Below the pieces are notes generated by a model. That model was not told the DNA's origin. It saw nothing but the letters and a program-made list of their open reading frames with translations, and searched no databases. 64,000 nucleotides of DNA, from the NCBI RefSeq assembly GCF_005484805.1, contig NZ_CP039432.1, forward strand, positions 2,232,001-2,296,000, given 5' to 3'. Positions 9,560 to 18,259 of the stretch are shown here, in pieces. How positions within the stretch are numbered: the stretch's first letter is position 1; each line of letters begins with the position of its first letter. Both the position numbers and the translations under genes were made by a program. This DNA comes from Rhodococcus sp. SGAir0479 (GTDB taxonomy: Bacteria > Actinomycetota > Actinomycetes > Mycobacteriales > Mycobacteriaceae).

Positions 9560-10603
9560 TCATCTCTCGCCGAGAACCTCGCCGATGTACCTGGCAACGG
9601 CGGCCACCGAGGCAATTGTTCCCGGATAGTCCATTCGGGTGGGCCCGAGGACACCCACACCACCGAAGATGGTGCCGGCGGCGCCGTAGCCGGTGGAGAT
9701 CACCGACGTACCCCGCATCTCCTCGACCTGAGTCTCCTCGCCGATCCGGACGGTGACCCGGCCGGCATCCTGCGTCGCGGCGAGCAGCTTGAGGACCACC
9801 ACCTGCTCCTCGAGCGCCTCGAGGACCGACCGCAGCGAACCGGGGACCCCGGCCTGCGTCGAGAAGTCCGCGGCGTTGCGGGTGAGGTTGGCGGTGCCGC
9901 CGAGGACCAGCCGGTCCTCGGGATGTTCGACCAGCGTCTCCACCAGCACGGTCGCCGACCGCACCACCGCGTCGCGGATCGACTCCGGCGCGTCCTCCGC
10001 GAGCTCGGAGACCGCGATCGACGCCGCGGCGAGCCGCTTGCCCTCGAGCGCGCCGCCGAGCAGCGACCGCAACCGCGAGAGCCCCTCGTCGTCGACGACG
10101 TCACCGAGTTCGACGATCCGCTGATCGACCCGCCCGGAGTCGGTGATCAGCACCAGCAGAAGCCGAGCCGGGGTGAGTGCCACCACCTCGAGGTGCCGCA
10201 CCGACGACGCCGACAGGGTCGGGTACTGCACGATCGCGACCTGCCGGGTGAGCTGCGCCAACAGCCGGACCCCGCGCCGCAGCACGTCGTCGAGGTCGAC
10301 ACCGGACTCGAGGAACTGGAGGATCGCCCGACGCTCGGCCGCCGACAGCGGCTTGACGTCCGCGATCCGGTCGACGAACTGCCGGTAGCCCTTGTCGGTC
10401 GGCACCCGGCCCGAGCTGGTGTGCGGCTGCGTGATGTAGCCCTCGGCCTCGAGGACGGCCATGTCGTTGCGGATGGTCGCGCTCGACACGCCCAGGTTGT
10501 GCCGTTCCACCAGGGCCTTCGAACCGATCGGCTCCTGCGTGGCCACGTAGTCGGCGACGATCGCGCGGAGTACCTCGAACCGCCGTTCCTCCGTACTCGA
10601 CAC
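9560..10603 (-). CDS. hrcA: Heat-inducible transcription repressor HrcA
   Basis: HrcA represses groEL-type heat-shock genes by binding CIRCE operators. The protein has 347 residues. The N-terminal winged helix (about 5-75) holds [24 protein letters not shown]. The remainder is the GAF-like HrcA domain, ending in the typical [14 protein letters not shown] segment. The GTG start at 10603 is chosen because GGAGG lies 9 bases upstream; frames extending further lack protein character. I found no CIRCE element in front of hrcA or dnaJ2, so regulation may be of distant genes. Confidence 0.95.
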   Translation of the reverse strand: MSSTEERRFEVLRAIVADYVATQEPIGSKALVERHNLGVSSATIRNDMAVLEAEGYITQPHTSSGRVPTDKGYRQFVDRIADVKPLSAAERRAILQFLESGVDLDDVLRRGVRLLAQLTRQVAIVQYPTLSASSVRHLEVVALTPARLLLVLITDSGRVDQRIVELGDVVDDEGLSRLRSLLGGALEGKRLAAASIAVSELAEDAPESIRDAVVRSATVLVETLVEHPEDRLVLGGTANLTRNAADFSTQAGVPGSLRSVLEALEEQVVVLKLLAATQDAGRVTVRIGEETQVEEMRGTSVISTGYGAAGTIFGGVGVLGPTRMDYPGTIASVAAVARYIGEVLGER

Positions 10604-10857
10604 CGCTACACACCTCCACTTCGCCCACTTCGCCACGGAGACCGGAAGTTGTCGTGGACACCCCCGGACGCGGGACGCCGCTCGCGCGGCGTCCACCTCG
10701 CCGCCAAGTCTAATGGCCGAGCCGTTTTTCCTCGGCGCAGCCCGCACCGCGCCTTCGTTACCGGCCCCACGAGCGGAGCGACCGTAGGGTTGTCGCCGGG
10801 CCGGCACGCGGGCCGACCGCTCACGAGACACGACGAGGAACACGGCGGGAACGACAG

Positions 10858-11166
10858 ATGATCTTCAAGGGCGTCCGGGACGGCAAGCCGTACCCCGACC
10901 ACGGATTGACACTGCGGGACTGGTCCCAGATCCCTCCGCGCCAGGTCCGCCTGGACGAGATCGTGACCACCACGAAAGTGCTCGAACTCGACCGGCTGTT
11001 GTCGGAGGACTCGACCTTCTACGGCGACCTCTTCCCGCACGCGGTGCTGTGGCAGGGCATGATCTACCTCGAGGACGGCGTCCACCACGCCGTCCGGTCC
11101 GCGTTGCGCAACCGGGTGGTGCTGCACGCCCGGGTCTACGACTTCGACGGCGGCGAGACCGTGTAG
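10858..11166 (+). CDS. Conserved actinobacterial small protein, Rv2375-like
   Basis: A 102-residue protein with an ATG start. The sequence ([17 protein letters not shown] and later [21 protein letters not shown]) resembles the M. tuberculosis Rv2375 family, found in the same position next to hrcA across Corynebacteriales. Some databases label members as VapB-like antitoxins, but no toxin partner is present here. The middle part ([15 protein letters not shown]) recalls ParB/Srx-like folds, which is only an impression. Function unknown. Divergent from hrcA, with 254 bases between starts, and convergent with hemW. Confidence 0.85.
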   Translation: MIFKGVRDGKPYPDHGLTLRDWSQIPPRQVRLDEIVTTTKVLELDRLLSEDSTFYGDLFPHAVLWQGMIYLEDGVHHAVRSALRNRVVLHARVYDFDGGETV

Positions 11167-11191
11167 CTCCCGCTCGACGGCCGGGTCGGAA

Positions 11192-12403
11192 TCAGTCCAG
11201 GATGTCGCGGACGACACCGTCGGCGAGCAGCCGGCCACGGTCGGTGAGCACCAGGTGGTCGGCGTCGACGACCGCCAGCCCGTCCGCCACCACCCGCTCG
11301 GCCGCGACGCGTTCGCTCTCGTGCAGTTCCGCCAGCGGCAGCCCGGTCCGCAGTCGCACGGTGAGCAGGACGCGCTCGACGTGGACGTCCTCGGCGGTGA
11401 GCCTCTCGCTGCCGCCCACCGGCAGCTCGCCGGCCGCCAGCCGGTCCGCGTAGCGGGCCGGGTGCTTGACGTTCCACCACCGGACCCCGCCGACGTGGCT
11501 GTGTGCGCCCGGGCCGGCGCCCCACCAGTCGCCGCCGTCCCAGTATCCGAGGTTGTGGCGGCAGCGGGCGCCCGGATCGGCGGCCGCCCAGTTCGACACC
11601 TCGTACCAGCGCAGGCCGGCGTCGGCGAGTCGCGCGTCGATCCGCTCGTAACGCGACGCCAGCACGTCGTCGTCGGGCGCCGGGAGTTCACCGCGGCGCA
11701 CCTTCCGGGCGAGCGCCGTCCCGTCCTCGACGATCAACGCGTACGCCGAGACGTGGTCGACGCCGGCGGTCAGCACCGCGTCCAGCGAGGCGTCGAGATC
11801 CCGGTCGGTCTCGCCCGGGGTGCCGTAGATGAGGTCCAGGTTGACGTGGTCGAACCCGGCGGCGCGCGCTTCCCGCGCCGCCGCGACCGCGCGGCCGGGA
11901 GTGTGCGTGCGGTCGAGAATCCGCAGGACGTGCTCGGCGGCGGACTGCATGCCGAGCGAGATCCGGGTGAACCCGGCGTCCCGCAGCGTCGTGAAGAACT
12001 CCGGGGACGTGGACTCGGGGTTGGACTCGGTGGTCACCTCCGCGCCGTCGGCGAGCCCGAAGCTGTCCCGCACCGCGCCCAGCACCGCACCGAGGCCGTC
12101 GCCGCCCAGGAGCGACGGCGTACCGCCGCCGACGAACACCGTGTCCGCTCTCGGCGCACCGGTGATCCGGGCTGCCGTCGCGAGCTCGCGCTTCAGCGCC
12201 TCGAGCCAGGACTGTGGTGACGCGGACGTGCCCAGTTCCCCGGCGGTGTAGGTGTTGAAGTCGCAGTACCCGCACCGCGTCGCGCAGAACGGGACGTGCA
12301 CGTAGATGCCGAAGGGGCGTGCCCCCACCCCGGCCAGCGCCGAGTCGGGCAGCTCGAAGGGTGCCGCTTCGGCGGCCGGGGTCGAGACGGTGGATCCACT
12401 CAC
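11192..12403 (-). CDS. hemW: HemW, radical SAM heme chaperone/CPDH-like
   Basis: A 403-residue radical-SAM protein. The cluster motif CATRCGYCDFNTY lies near residue 41, with CxxxCxxC for the 4Fe-4S/SAM site. F replaces the further cysteine of true oxygen-independent coproporphyrinogen III dehydrogenase, as is usual for HemW heme chaperones. A HemN C-terminal domain with winged-helix-like end is present (SERLTAEDVHVERVLLTVRLRTGLPL). Older annotation would be hemN. In M. tuberculosis (Rv2388c) it also precedes the sulfite reductase gene. Divergent from the sulfate-reduction operon. Confidence 0.92.
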   Translation of the reverse strand: MSGSTVSTPAAEAAPFELPDSALAGVGARPFGIYVHVPFCATRCGYCDFNTYTAGELGTSASPQSWLEALKRELATAARITGAPRADTVFVGGGTPSLLGGDGLGAVLGAVRDSFGLADGAEVTTESNPESTSPEFFTTLRDAGFTRISLGMQSAAEHVLRILDRTHTPGRAVAAAREARAAGFDHVNLDLIYGTPGETDRDLDASLDAVLTAGVDHVSAYALIVEDGTALARKVRRGELPAPDDDVLASRYERIDARLADAGLRWYEVSNWAAADPGARCRHNLGYWDGGDWWGAGPGAHSHVGGVRWWNVKHPARYADRLAAGELPVGGSERLTAEDVHVERVLLTVRLRTGLPLAELHESERVAAERVVADGLAVVDADHLVLTDRGRLLADGVVRDILD

Positions 12404-12458
12404 GTCTCCAGTGTTCCAGCCGCCCGATTCCGCGCCACGATCCGGCGTCGATCAGGAG

Positions 12459-12482
12459 ATTTCCCGCGATTTTCGGGGAAAT
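12459..12482. promoter_or_regulatory. Inverted repeat upstream of the sulfite reductase leader
   Basis: ATTTCCC (12459-12465) and GGGAAAT (12476-12482) form a 7-bp inverted repeat with a 10-base spacer. It is unusually AT-containing for this region and is centred about 62 bases before the inferred transcription start at 12532. The spacing suits an activator site for the cys operon, or a divergent control site for hemW. No factor can be named from sequence. Confidence 0.45.
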
Positions 12483-12518
12483 ATCTCCCCGGTGGTCCAC
12501 GCAGGCGAAATCCCATGG

Positions 12519-12524
12519 CAGAAT
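12519..12524 (+). promoter_or_regulatory. -10 element of leaderless sulfate-reduction promoter
   Basis: CAGAAT ends exactly 7 bases before the ATG of the polycysteine leader ORF, matching the position of -10 hexamers in leaderless actinobacterial transcripts. The two other Cys leader ORFs in this window have TANNNT hexamers at the same distance. No convincing -35 is seen. Confidence 0.6.
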
Positions 12525-12531
12525 GGCCCGC

Positions 12532-12621
12532 ATGACAGACACCGGGGTGCGATTGGTGGCCAGGCGCCACGTCGACCTCAAGCGTGTCTGCAGCTGTTGT
12601 TGTCTGCCTTGCGGCGTGTAA
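12532..12621 (+). CDS. Polycysteine leader peptide (cysteine-sensing attenuator)
   Basis: A 29-codon ORF starting with ATG at 12532 and ending with TAA at 12621. It encodes the conserved actinobacterial leader core ARRHVDLKRV followed by CSCCCLPCGV: five cysteines within eight residues (codons 12589-12612). There is no ribosome binding site; a -10 hexamer 7 bases upstream indicates leaderless translation. In mycobacteria such polycysteine ORFs are known cysteine-responsive attenuators of downstream operons. When charged tRNA-Cys is scarce the ribosome stalls and downstream expression rises. Here it precedes sulfite reductase by 172 bases, including a GC hairpin. Confidence 0.9.
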   Translation: MTDTGVRLVARRHVDLKRVCSCCCLPCGV

Positions 12622-12639
12622 CGCGGCACGGCGTTCTCC

Positions 12640-12654
12640 GGCCCTGAGTGGGCC
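12640..12654 (+). terminator. Possible attenuator hairpin after the leader peptide
   Basis: GGCCC (12640-12644) pairs with GGGCC (12650-12654) around the loop TGAGT, followed by TTT. It begins 18 bases after the leader stop codon, where a ribosome finishing or stalling in the Cys run could alter folding. Weak stem; mechanism inferred. The rest of 12655-12793 is untranslated leader with no other feature that I can support. Confidence 0.4.
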
Positions 12655-12793
12655 TTTGGCGCTCGCCTGCGTTCGTCTCCCCCGTTTCAGCCCGCTTGTC
12701 CCGGCCGGCCGAAGACGATCCCGCGAGGAACAGCCCTCCTCTTCCTTGTCTTCGCCCGGTGCACCGTGAGAGTCACGAAGTTCAGGAGCACCA

Positions 12794-14509
12794 ATGACGT
12801 CGACCACCGACGCCGATTCCGTGGCCAGCCCGCCTGCGGCTGCGCGCACGGCACGTCCCAAGAAGCGCGTCTCCGAGGGGCAGTGGGCCCTCGGTTACCG
12901 CGAGCCGCTCAACGCGAACGAGCAGATCAAGAAGGACGACAACCCCCTCAACGTCCGCGCCCGCATCGAGGACATCTACTCCAAGCAGGGTTTCGCCAGC
13001 ATCGACAAGGCCGACCTGCGGGGACGGATGCGCTGGTGGGGGCTGTACACGCAGCGTGAAGAGGGTTACGACGGCACCTTCACCGGCGACGAGAACCTCG
13101 ACCTACTCGAGGCGGAGTACTTCATGATGCGCGTCCGCTGCGACGCCGGTGCGCTGAGCGCCCGGCAGTTGCGGACCATCGGCGAACTGTCGACCGAGTT
13201 CGCCCGCGACACCGCCGATCTCTCGGACCGCCAGAACGTCCAGTACCACTGGATCGAGATCGAGAACGTGCCCGCCATCTGGCAGCGACTCGAAGCCGTC
13301 GGACTGAAGACCACCGAGGCGTGCGGCGACTGCCCCCGCGTCGTGCTCGGCTCACCGCTGGCCGGCGAGTCGCTGGACGAGGTGCTCGACCCCACCCCGG
13401 CGATCGACGAGATCGTGCGTCGCTACATCGGCGATCCGCAGTACTCGAACCTGCCGCGCAAGTTCAAGACGGCCATCTCCGGGCAGCAAGACGTCGTCCA
13501 CGAGATCAACGACGTCGCGTTCGTCGGCGTGGAGCATCCCGAGCACGGTCCCGGCCTGGATCTGTGGGTCGGCGGCGGTCTGTCCACCAATCCGATGCTC
13601 GCGCAACGCGTCGGCGTGTGGGTGCCGCTGGACGAGGTTCCGGACGTGTGGGAGGCCGTGGTCTCGATCTTCCGTGACTACGGCTACCGCCGGCTGCGCG
13701 CGAAGGCGCGGCTGAAGTTCCTGATCAAGGACTGGGGTATCGAGAAGTTCCGGGAAGTTCTCGAAACCGAATACCTGAAGCGCAAACTGATCGACGGCCC
13801 CGCGCCGGCGAAGCCGGAGCGCCCCATCGACCACATCGGCGTGCAGAAGCTGCGCAACGGCCTCAACGCGATCGGGTTCTCCCCCATCGCCGGCCGGGTG
13901 TCGGGCACCATCCTGACCAAGGTCGCCGCCGCGGCGGAGGCGGTCGGCTCCGACCGTATCCGCTTCACGCCGTACCAGAAGCTGATCGTGCTCGACGTGC
14001 CCGACGACAAGGTCGAGGACCTGATCGCCGAACTACAGCCGCTCGGCCTGCACGCCCGGCCGTCGCACTGGCGGCGGAACCTGCTGGCGTGCAGCGGTAT
14101 CGAGTTCTGCAAGCTGTCGTTCGTGGAGACCCGCAAGCGCTCGCAGGTCCTCGCTCCCGAACTCGAGGAGCGGCTCGCGGACATCAACGCGCAGCTGGAC
14201 GTCCCGATCACGATCAACATCAACGGCTGCCCCAATTCGTGCGGCCGCTCCCAGATCGCCGACATCGGGTTCAAGGGCCAGCTGGTCGACGACGGCGAGG
14301 GCAACCAGATCGAGGGATTCCAGGTCCACCTGGGCGGCAGCCTGGGCCTCGACAGCGCGTTCGGCCGGAAGCTGCGCCAGCACAAGGTGACCAGCGCCGA
14401 ACTCGGCGACTACATCGACCGGGTGGTGCGCAACTTCGTGAAGCACCGCAACGAGGGTGAACGCTTCGCACAGTGGGCAGTTCGAGCAGACGAGGGGGAT
14501 TTGCGATGA
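12794..14509 (+). CDS. sir: Ferredoxin-sulfite reductase
   Basis: Assimilatory sulfite reductase, reducing sulfite to sulfide with six electrons from ferredoxin, using siroheme and a 4Fe-4S cluster. The protein has 571 residues, with two ferredoxin-like half domains and two NIR/SIR 4Fe-4S domains. The cluster/siroheme cysteines are C433 and C439 (CSGIEFC) and C479 and C483 (NGCPNSCGRSQ). It resembles M. tuberculosis SirA (Rv2391), also followed by cysH. Nitrite reductase NirA is the close alternative, but the cys-operon context supports sulfite. First enzyme gene after the Cys leader; stop overlaps cysH by 4 bases. Confidence 0.95.
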   Translation: MTSTTDADSVASPPAAARTARPKKRVSEGQWALGYREPLNANEQIKKDDNPLNVRARIEDIYSKQGFASIDKADLRGRMRWWGLYTQREEGYDGTFTGDENLDLLEAEYFMMRVRCDAGALSARQLRTIGELSTEFARDTADLSDRQNVQYHWIEIENVPAIWQRLEAVGLKTTEACGDCPRVVLGSPLAGESLDEVLDPTPAIDEIVRRYIGDPQYSNLPRKFKTAISGQQDVVHEINDVAFVGVEHPEHGPGLDLWVGGGLSTNPMLAQRVGVWVPLDEVPDVWEAVVSIFRDYGYRRLRAKARLKFLIKDWGIEKFREVLETEYLKRKLIDGPAPAKPERPIDHIGVQKLRNGLNAIGFSPIAGRVSGTILTKVAAAAEAVGSDRIRFTPYQKLIVLDVPDDKVEDLIAELQPLGLHARPSHWRRNLLACSGIEFCKLSFVETRKRSQVLAPELEERLADINAQLDVPITININGCPNSCGRSQIADIGFKGQLVDDGEGNQIEGFQVHLGGSLGLDSAFGRKLRQHKVTSAELGDYIDRVVRNFVKHRNEGERFAQWAVRADEGDLR

Positions 14510-15255
14510 CGGTCGATCTGGCGACGGCGACCCAGGACGAGCTCCGGGCACTGGCCGCGCGGGGCGCAGCGGAGCTGGACGGCGCGTCCGCGCGGGAACT
14601 GCTGCAGTGGACGGAGGACACGTTCGGGGCCGGGGCGAGCGAAGCGACGGGGTATCGCGACAGCTACATCGTGGCGTCGAACATGCAGGACGGCGTCCTG
14701 GTTCACCTTGCCGCGCAGGTCCGCAAATCGAGTGCTGTGCCAGTGCTTTTTCTCGACACCGGCTACCACTTCCCCGAGACCATCGGCACGCGCGACGCGG
14801 TGGAGCAGGTGTACGGCGTCAACGTCATCAACGCGCAGGCCGCGGCCTCGGTGGCCGAGCAGGACTCCATCGAGGGCAAGGACCTCTTCGCCCGCGAGCC
14901 CAACCGCTGCTGCGCGCTGCGCAAGGTGGCGCCGCTCAAGGCGACGCTGAAGAACTACCGGGCGTGGGTCACCGGCATCCGCCGGGTCGAGGCCCCCACC
15001 CGGGCGAACGCTCCCCTCGTCTCGTTCGACGAGGCGTTCGGACTGGTGAAGATCAATCCCATCGCGGCCTGGTCGGACGACGACATGCAGGCGTACATCG
15101 ACGAGCATTCGATCCTGGTGAACCCGCTCGTCGACGAGGGATATCCGTCCATCGGGTGCGCTCCATGCACCGTCAAACCACTCCCCGGCGCCGATCCGCG
15201 CAGCGGTCGGTGGGCCGGTTCGGCCAAGACAGAATGCGGGTTGCACCAGTCATGA
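14506..15255 (+). CDS. cysH: Adenylylsulfate (APS) reductase, 4Fe-4S type
   Basis: Reduces adenylylsulfate to sulfite and AMP with thioredoxin. The 249-residue protein belongs to the CysH/PAPS reductase family. It carries the cluster cysteines C135-C136 (NRCCALRK), C218 and C221 (CAPC), and the C-terminal catalytic ECGLHQS (C244). The CC...CxxC set marks the APS-using subgroup, not the PAPS-using enzyme. The ATG at 14506 overlaps the sulfite reductase stop (ATGA), giving translational coupling. The operon lacks an APS kinase, consistent with direct APS reduction. Confidence 0.95.
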   Translation: MTVDLATATQDELRALAARGAAELDGASARELLQWTEDTFGAGASEATGYRDSYIVASNMQDGVLVHLAAQVRKSSAVPVLFLDTGYHFPETIGTRDAVEQVYGVNVINAQAAASVAEQDSIEGKDLFAREPNRCCALRKVAPLKATLKNYRAWVTGIRRVEAPTRANAPLVSFDEAFGLVKINPIAAWSDDDMQAYIDEHSILVNPLVDEGYPSIGCAPCTVKPLPGADPRSGRWAGSAKTECGLHQS

Positions 15256-16190
15256 CAATCGACATCGTTTCCGAGCCGCGACTTCAGCTCGACGGCAACA
15301 AGTTCGACACGCTCGACGCCCTCGAGTCCGAGGCCGTCCACGTCTTCCGGGAGGTGGCCGGCGAGTTCGAGCGGCCCGTCATCCTGTTCTCGGGCGGCAA
15401 GGACTCGACGGTGCTGCTGCACCTGGCGATCAAGGCGTTCTGGCCCGCCCCGCTGCCGTTCGCGCTGCTGCACGTCGACACCGGCCACAACCTGCAGGAG
15501 GTGCTCGACTTCCGCGACCACGTCGTCGCGAAGTACAACCTGCGCCTGCACGTCGCCAAGGTCGAGGACTACCTCGCCGACGGCCGGCTCACCGAGCGCC
15601 CCGACGGCATCCGGAACCCGCTGCAGACGGTCCCGCTGCTGGACGCGATCTCCGAGAACCGCTTCGACGCGGTCTTCGGCGGCGGCCGCCGCGACGAGGA
15701 GCGCTCCCGCGCCAAGGAGCGGATCTTCTCGCTGCGCAACGCCTTCGGTCAGTGGGATCCCAAGCGTCAGCGTCCCGAGCTGTGGAACCTGTACAACGGC
15801 CGGCACGCACCGGGTGAGCACGTGCGAGTGTTCCCGCTCAGCAACTTCACCGAGCTCGACATCTGGCGCTACATCGCCCGCGACAACGTCGAACTGGCCA
15901 GCATCTACTACGCGCACCAGCGTCCGGTCTACCGCCGGGACGGCATGTGGATGACTCCGGGCGTGTGGGGCGGCCCGGCCGAGGGCGAGGAGCTCGAGGT
16001 GCGGTCGGTGCGCTACCGCACCGTCGGCGACGGCTCCACCACCGGCGCCATCCTGTCCGACGCCGCCGACAACGAGGCCATCCTGGCCGAGGTCGCGGCG
16101 TCCCGACTGACCGAGCGCGGCGCGACCCGCGGTGACGATCGAGTTTCCGAAGCGGCCATGGAAGACCGCAAGCGAGAGGGCTACTTCTGA
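15252..16190 (+). CDS. cysD: Sulfate adenylyltransferase subunit 2
   Basis: CysD is the catalytic subunit of ATP sulfurylase; with CysN it makes APS from sulfate and ATP. The 312-residue protein has the ATP-pyrophosphatase PP-loop SGGKDS (47-52) and conserved GGGRRDEERSRAKERIFS. The start overlaps the cysH stop by 4 bases (ATGA) and the next gene starts 2 bases after its stop, so the genes are tightly coupled. Confidence 0.97.
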   Translation: MTIDIVSEPRLQLDGNKFDTLDALESEAVHVFREVAGEFERPVILFSGGKDSTVLLHLAIKAFWPAPLPFALLHVDTGHNLQEVLDFRDHVVAKYNLRLHVAKVEDYLADGRLTERPDGIRNPLQTVPLLDAISENRFDAVFGGGRRDEERSRAKERIFSLRNAFGQWDPKRQRPELWNLYNGRHAPGEHVRVFPLSNFTELDIWRYIARDNVELASIYYAHQRPVYRRDGMWMTPGVWGGPAEGEELEVRSVRYRTVGDGSTTGAILSDAADNEAILAEVAASRLTERGATRGDDRVSEAAMEDRKREGYF

Positions 16191-16192
16191 TC

Positions 16193-17488
16193 ATGAGCGA
16201 CCTGCTACGACTCGCCACCGCGGGCAGTGTCGACGACGGCAAGTCCACCCTGGTGGGCCGGCTGCTGTACGACACCAAATCCGTTCTGGCCGACCAGATC
16301 GACGCCGTCACGCGCGCGTCGGTCGACAAGGGTCTGTCCACCCCCGACCTGTCACTGCTCGTCGACGGCCTCCGTGCCGAACGCGAGCAGGGCATCACGA
16401 TCGACGTCGCGTACCGCTACTTCGCGACCCCGCGCCGTTCGTTCGTGCTCGCCGACACCCCGGGCCACGTGCAGTACACCCGCAACACCGTCTCGGGCGC
16501 CTCCACCGCCCAGCTGGTGATCCTGCTGGTCGACGCGCGCAAGGGTGTCATCTCGCAGACCCGCAAGCATGCCGCGGTGCTGGCACTGCTCGGAGTGCCG
16601 CGACTGGTGTTGGCAGTCAACAAGATCGACCTGGTCGAGGACCCGGCCGCCGTGTTCGCCGACATCTCCGCGGAGTTCCGGTCGTTGACCGGTTCACTCG
16701 GCTGGGACGACGCCGACGTCCACGCGATCCCGGTGTCGGCGCTGCACGGCGACAACGTCGCGGTCGCGTCGGACAAGACCCCGTACTACGACGGGCCGAC
16801 GCTGATCGAGCACCTCGAGTCGGTGCCGGTGGACAGCGACAGTGAGGGCCGGCACGCAGTGGGGCTGCGGTTCCCGGTGCAGTACGTGATCCGTCCGCGT
16901 ACCGCCGAGTTCCCCGATTACCGCGGCTATGCCGGTCAGGTCGCGGCCGGCTCGGTCGTCCCGGGCGACGAAGTGGTGATCCTGCCGTCCGGCACCCGGA
17001 CGACGGTGGCCCGCATCGACACCTACGACGGCGAACTCGACGTCGCACACGCCGGCCGCAGTGTCACGCTGGTGCTCGCCGACGACGTCGACGTCTCCCG
17101 CGGTGACACCATCGCGGCGCCGTCGCACGCGCCGGAGCCGATCGACCAGTTCGACGCCACCGTGTGCTGGCTCGCCGAGAAACCGCTGCGTCCCGGCGCC
17201 CGCCTGCTGCTCAAGCACGGCACCCGCACCACGCAGGCCATCGTGGGCGCGCTCGTCGAACGCCTCGACGAGCAGGAGCTGGTGTCCGAGGCGTCGCCGG
17301 AGACGCTCGAGCTCAACGAGATCGGCAAGATCTCGGTGCGCGTCGCGGAGCCGATCGTGGCCGACGACTACACCGTCAACCGCCACACGGGCAGCTTCCT
17401 GCTGATCGACCCGGCCGGCGGCAACACGCTCGCGGCCGGTCTCGTCGGCGACGCCATCGCGGCGGTCGAACTCGGTGAGCGGGTCTGA
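16193..17488 (+). CDS. cysN: Sulfate adenylyltransferase subunit 1 (GTPase), no APS kinase domain
   Basis: The regulatory GTPase of ATP sulfurylase, coupling GTP hydrolysis to APS synthesis. The 431-residue protein shows G1 GSVDDGKST (11-19), G3 DTPGH and G4 NKID, followed by EF-Tu-like domains 2 and 3. It stops where many mycobacterial CysNC fusions continue into a CysC APS kinase domain, so this version is CysN only. Together with the 4Fe-4S CysH this points to an APS-direct pathway. Confidence 0.96.
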   Translation: MSDLLRLATAGSVDDGKSTLVGRLLYDTKSVLADQIDAVTRASVDKGLSTPDLSLLVDGLRAEREQGITIDVAYRYFATPRRSFVLADTPGHVQYTRNTVSGASTAQLVILLVDARKGVISQTRKHAAVLALLGVPRLVLAVNKIDLVEDPAAVFADISAEFRSLTGSLGWDDADVHAIPVSALHGDNVAVASDKTPYYDGPTLIEHLESVPVDSDSEGRHAVGLRFPVQYVIRPRTAEFPDYRGYAGQVAAGSVVPGDEVVILPSGTRTTVARIDTYDGELDVAHAGRSVTLVLADDVDVSRGDTIAAPSHAPEPIDQFDATVCWLAEKPLRPGARLLLKHGTRTTQAIVGALVERLDEQELVSEASPETLELNEIGKISVRVAEPIVADDYTVNRHTGSFLLIDPAGGNTLAAGLVGDAIAAVELGERV

Positions 17489-17490
17489 CA

Positions 17491-18246
17491 GTGACTCCGC
17501 CGCTGATCGCCGTCGCCCACGGCAGCCGTGATCCCCGATCCGCTCGGGTGGTCACGGCGGCCGTGGCGGCGATCCGCGCGCATCGGCCGGGGCTCGATGT
17601 CCGGCTGTGTTTTCTCGATCTGACTGCGCCGTCGGTGGATCAGGTGGTGGACGCGGTGGCCGCCGAGGGGCATTCCGCCGCGGTGGTGGTGCCGCTGCTG
17701 CTCGGCAGCGCGTTCCACGCCCGCGTGGACCTGCCCGGGATCCTGGCGGCCGCGCGCAGGCGACATCCGCAGTTGACGCTCACCCAATCGGACGTCCTGG
17801 GACACGACCACCGCCTGGTCGGCGCCGTCCGGGACCGCGTCGTCGCGACCGGTGTCGGTGTCGACGACGGTGCGGCCGGTGTCGTGCTTGCCGCCGTGGG
17901 GTCGTCCGACGCCCGCGCGAACGAGCGCACCCGGGATCTCGCGTCGGTCCTCGCCGCGGGCACCCACTGGGCCGGCGCGACGGCCTGCTTCGCGACCGCG
18001 GCCGAGCCGTCGGTGGCGGGAGCCGTCTCACACCTGCGCTCGCGAGGGGTCGAGCGCATCGTGATCGCCCCGTGGTTCCTCGCTCCCGGACGCCTGACCG
18101 ACCGGCTCGGCAGGGCGGCGCTCGACGCGGCTCCCGACGCTATCCTCGCCGACACCATCGGGGCGCACCGACACGTCGCCCACGTCGCAATCGATCGGTA
18201 CGACGCCGCGTCGACGGCAGCGCGCCGAGCGCGACTGTCGGCCTGA
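17491..18246 (+). CDS. sirB: Sirohydrochlorin ferrochelatase (CbiX/SirB-like)
   Basis: A CbiX/SirB-family chelatase of 251 residues with two tandem CbiX-like halves. The first half starts with the diagnostic VAHGSRDPRSARV motif, where His is the metal ligand. The second half contains VGSSDARANERTRDL and ends in FLAPGRLTDRLG. It would insert Fe2+ into sirohydrochlorin to make the siroheme that the operon's sulfite reductase needs. GTG start 2 bases after the cysN stop. M. tuberculosis has a comparable gene (Rv2393) at the same place. Last gene of the operon, converging on the next gene with 13 bases between. Confidence 0.9.
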   Translation: MTPPLIAVAHGSRDPRSARVVTAAVAAIRAHRPGLDVRLCFLDLTAPSVDQVVDAVAAEGHSAAVVVPLLLGSAFHARVDLPGILAAARRRHPQLTLTQSDVLGHDHRLVGAVRDRVVATGVGVDDGAAGVVLAAVGSSDARANERTRDLASVLAAGTHWAGATACFATAAEPSVAGAVSHLRSRGVERIVIAPWFLAPGRLTDRLGRAALDAAPDAILADTIGAHRHVAHVAIDRYDAASTAARRARLSA

Positions 18247-18259
18247 GAGTGCCGCGGGC

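Noticed and set aside
9460-10857. CIRCE operator expected near hrcA and dnaJ2
   Set aside because: I looked for TTAGCACTC-N9-GAGTGCTAA and found nothing close in the gaps beside these genes.
10858-11166. VapB antitoxin label for the Rv2375-like gene
   Set aside because: No VapC-like PIN-domain gene is adjacent, so the label is not supported here.
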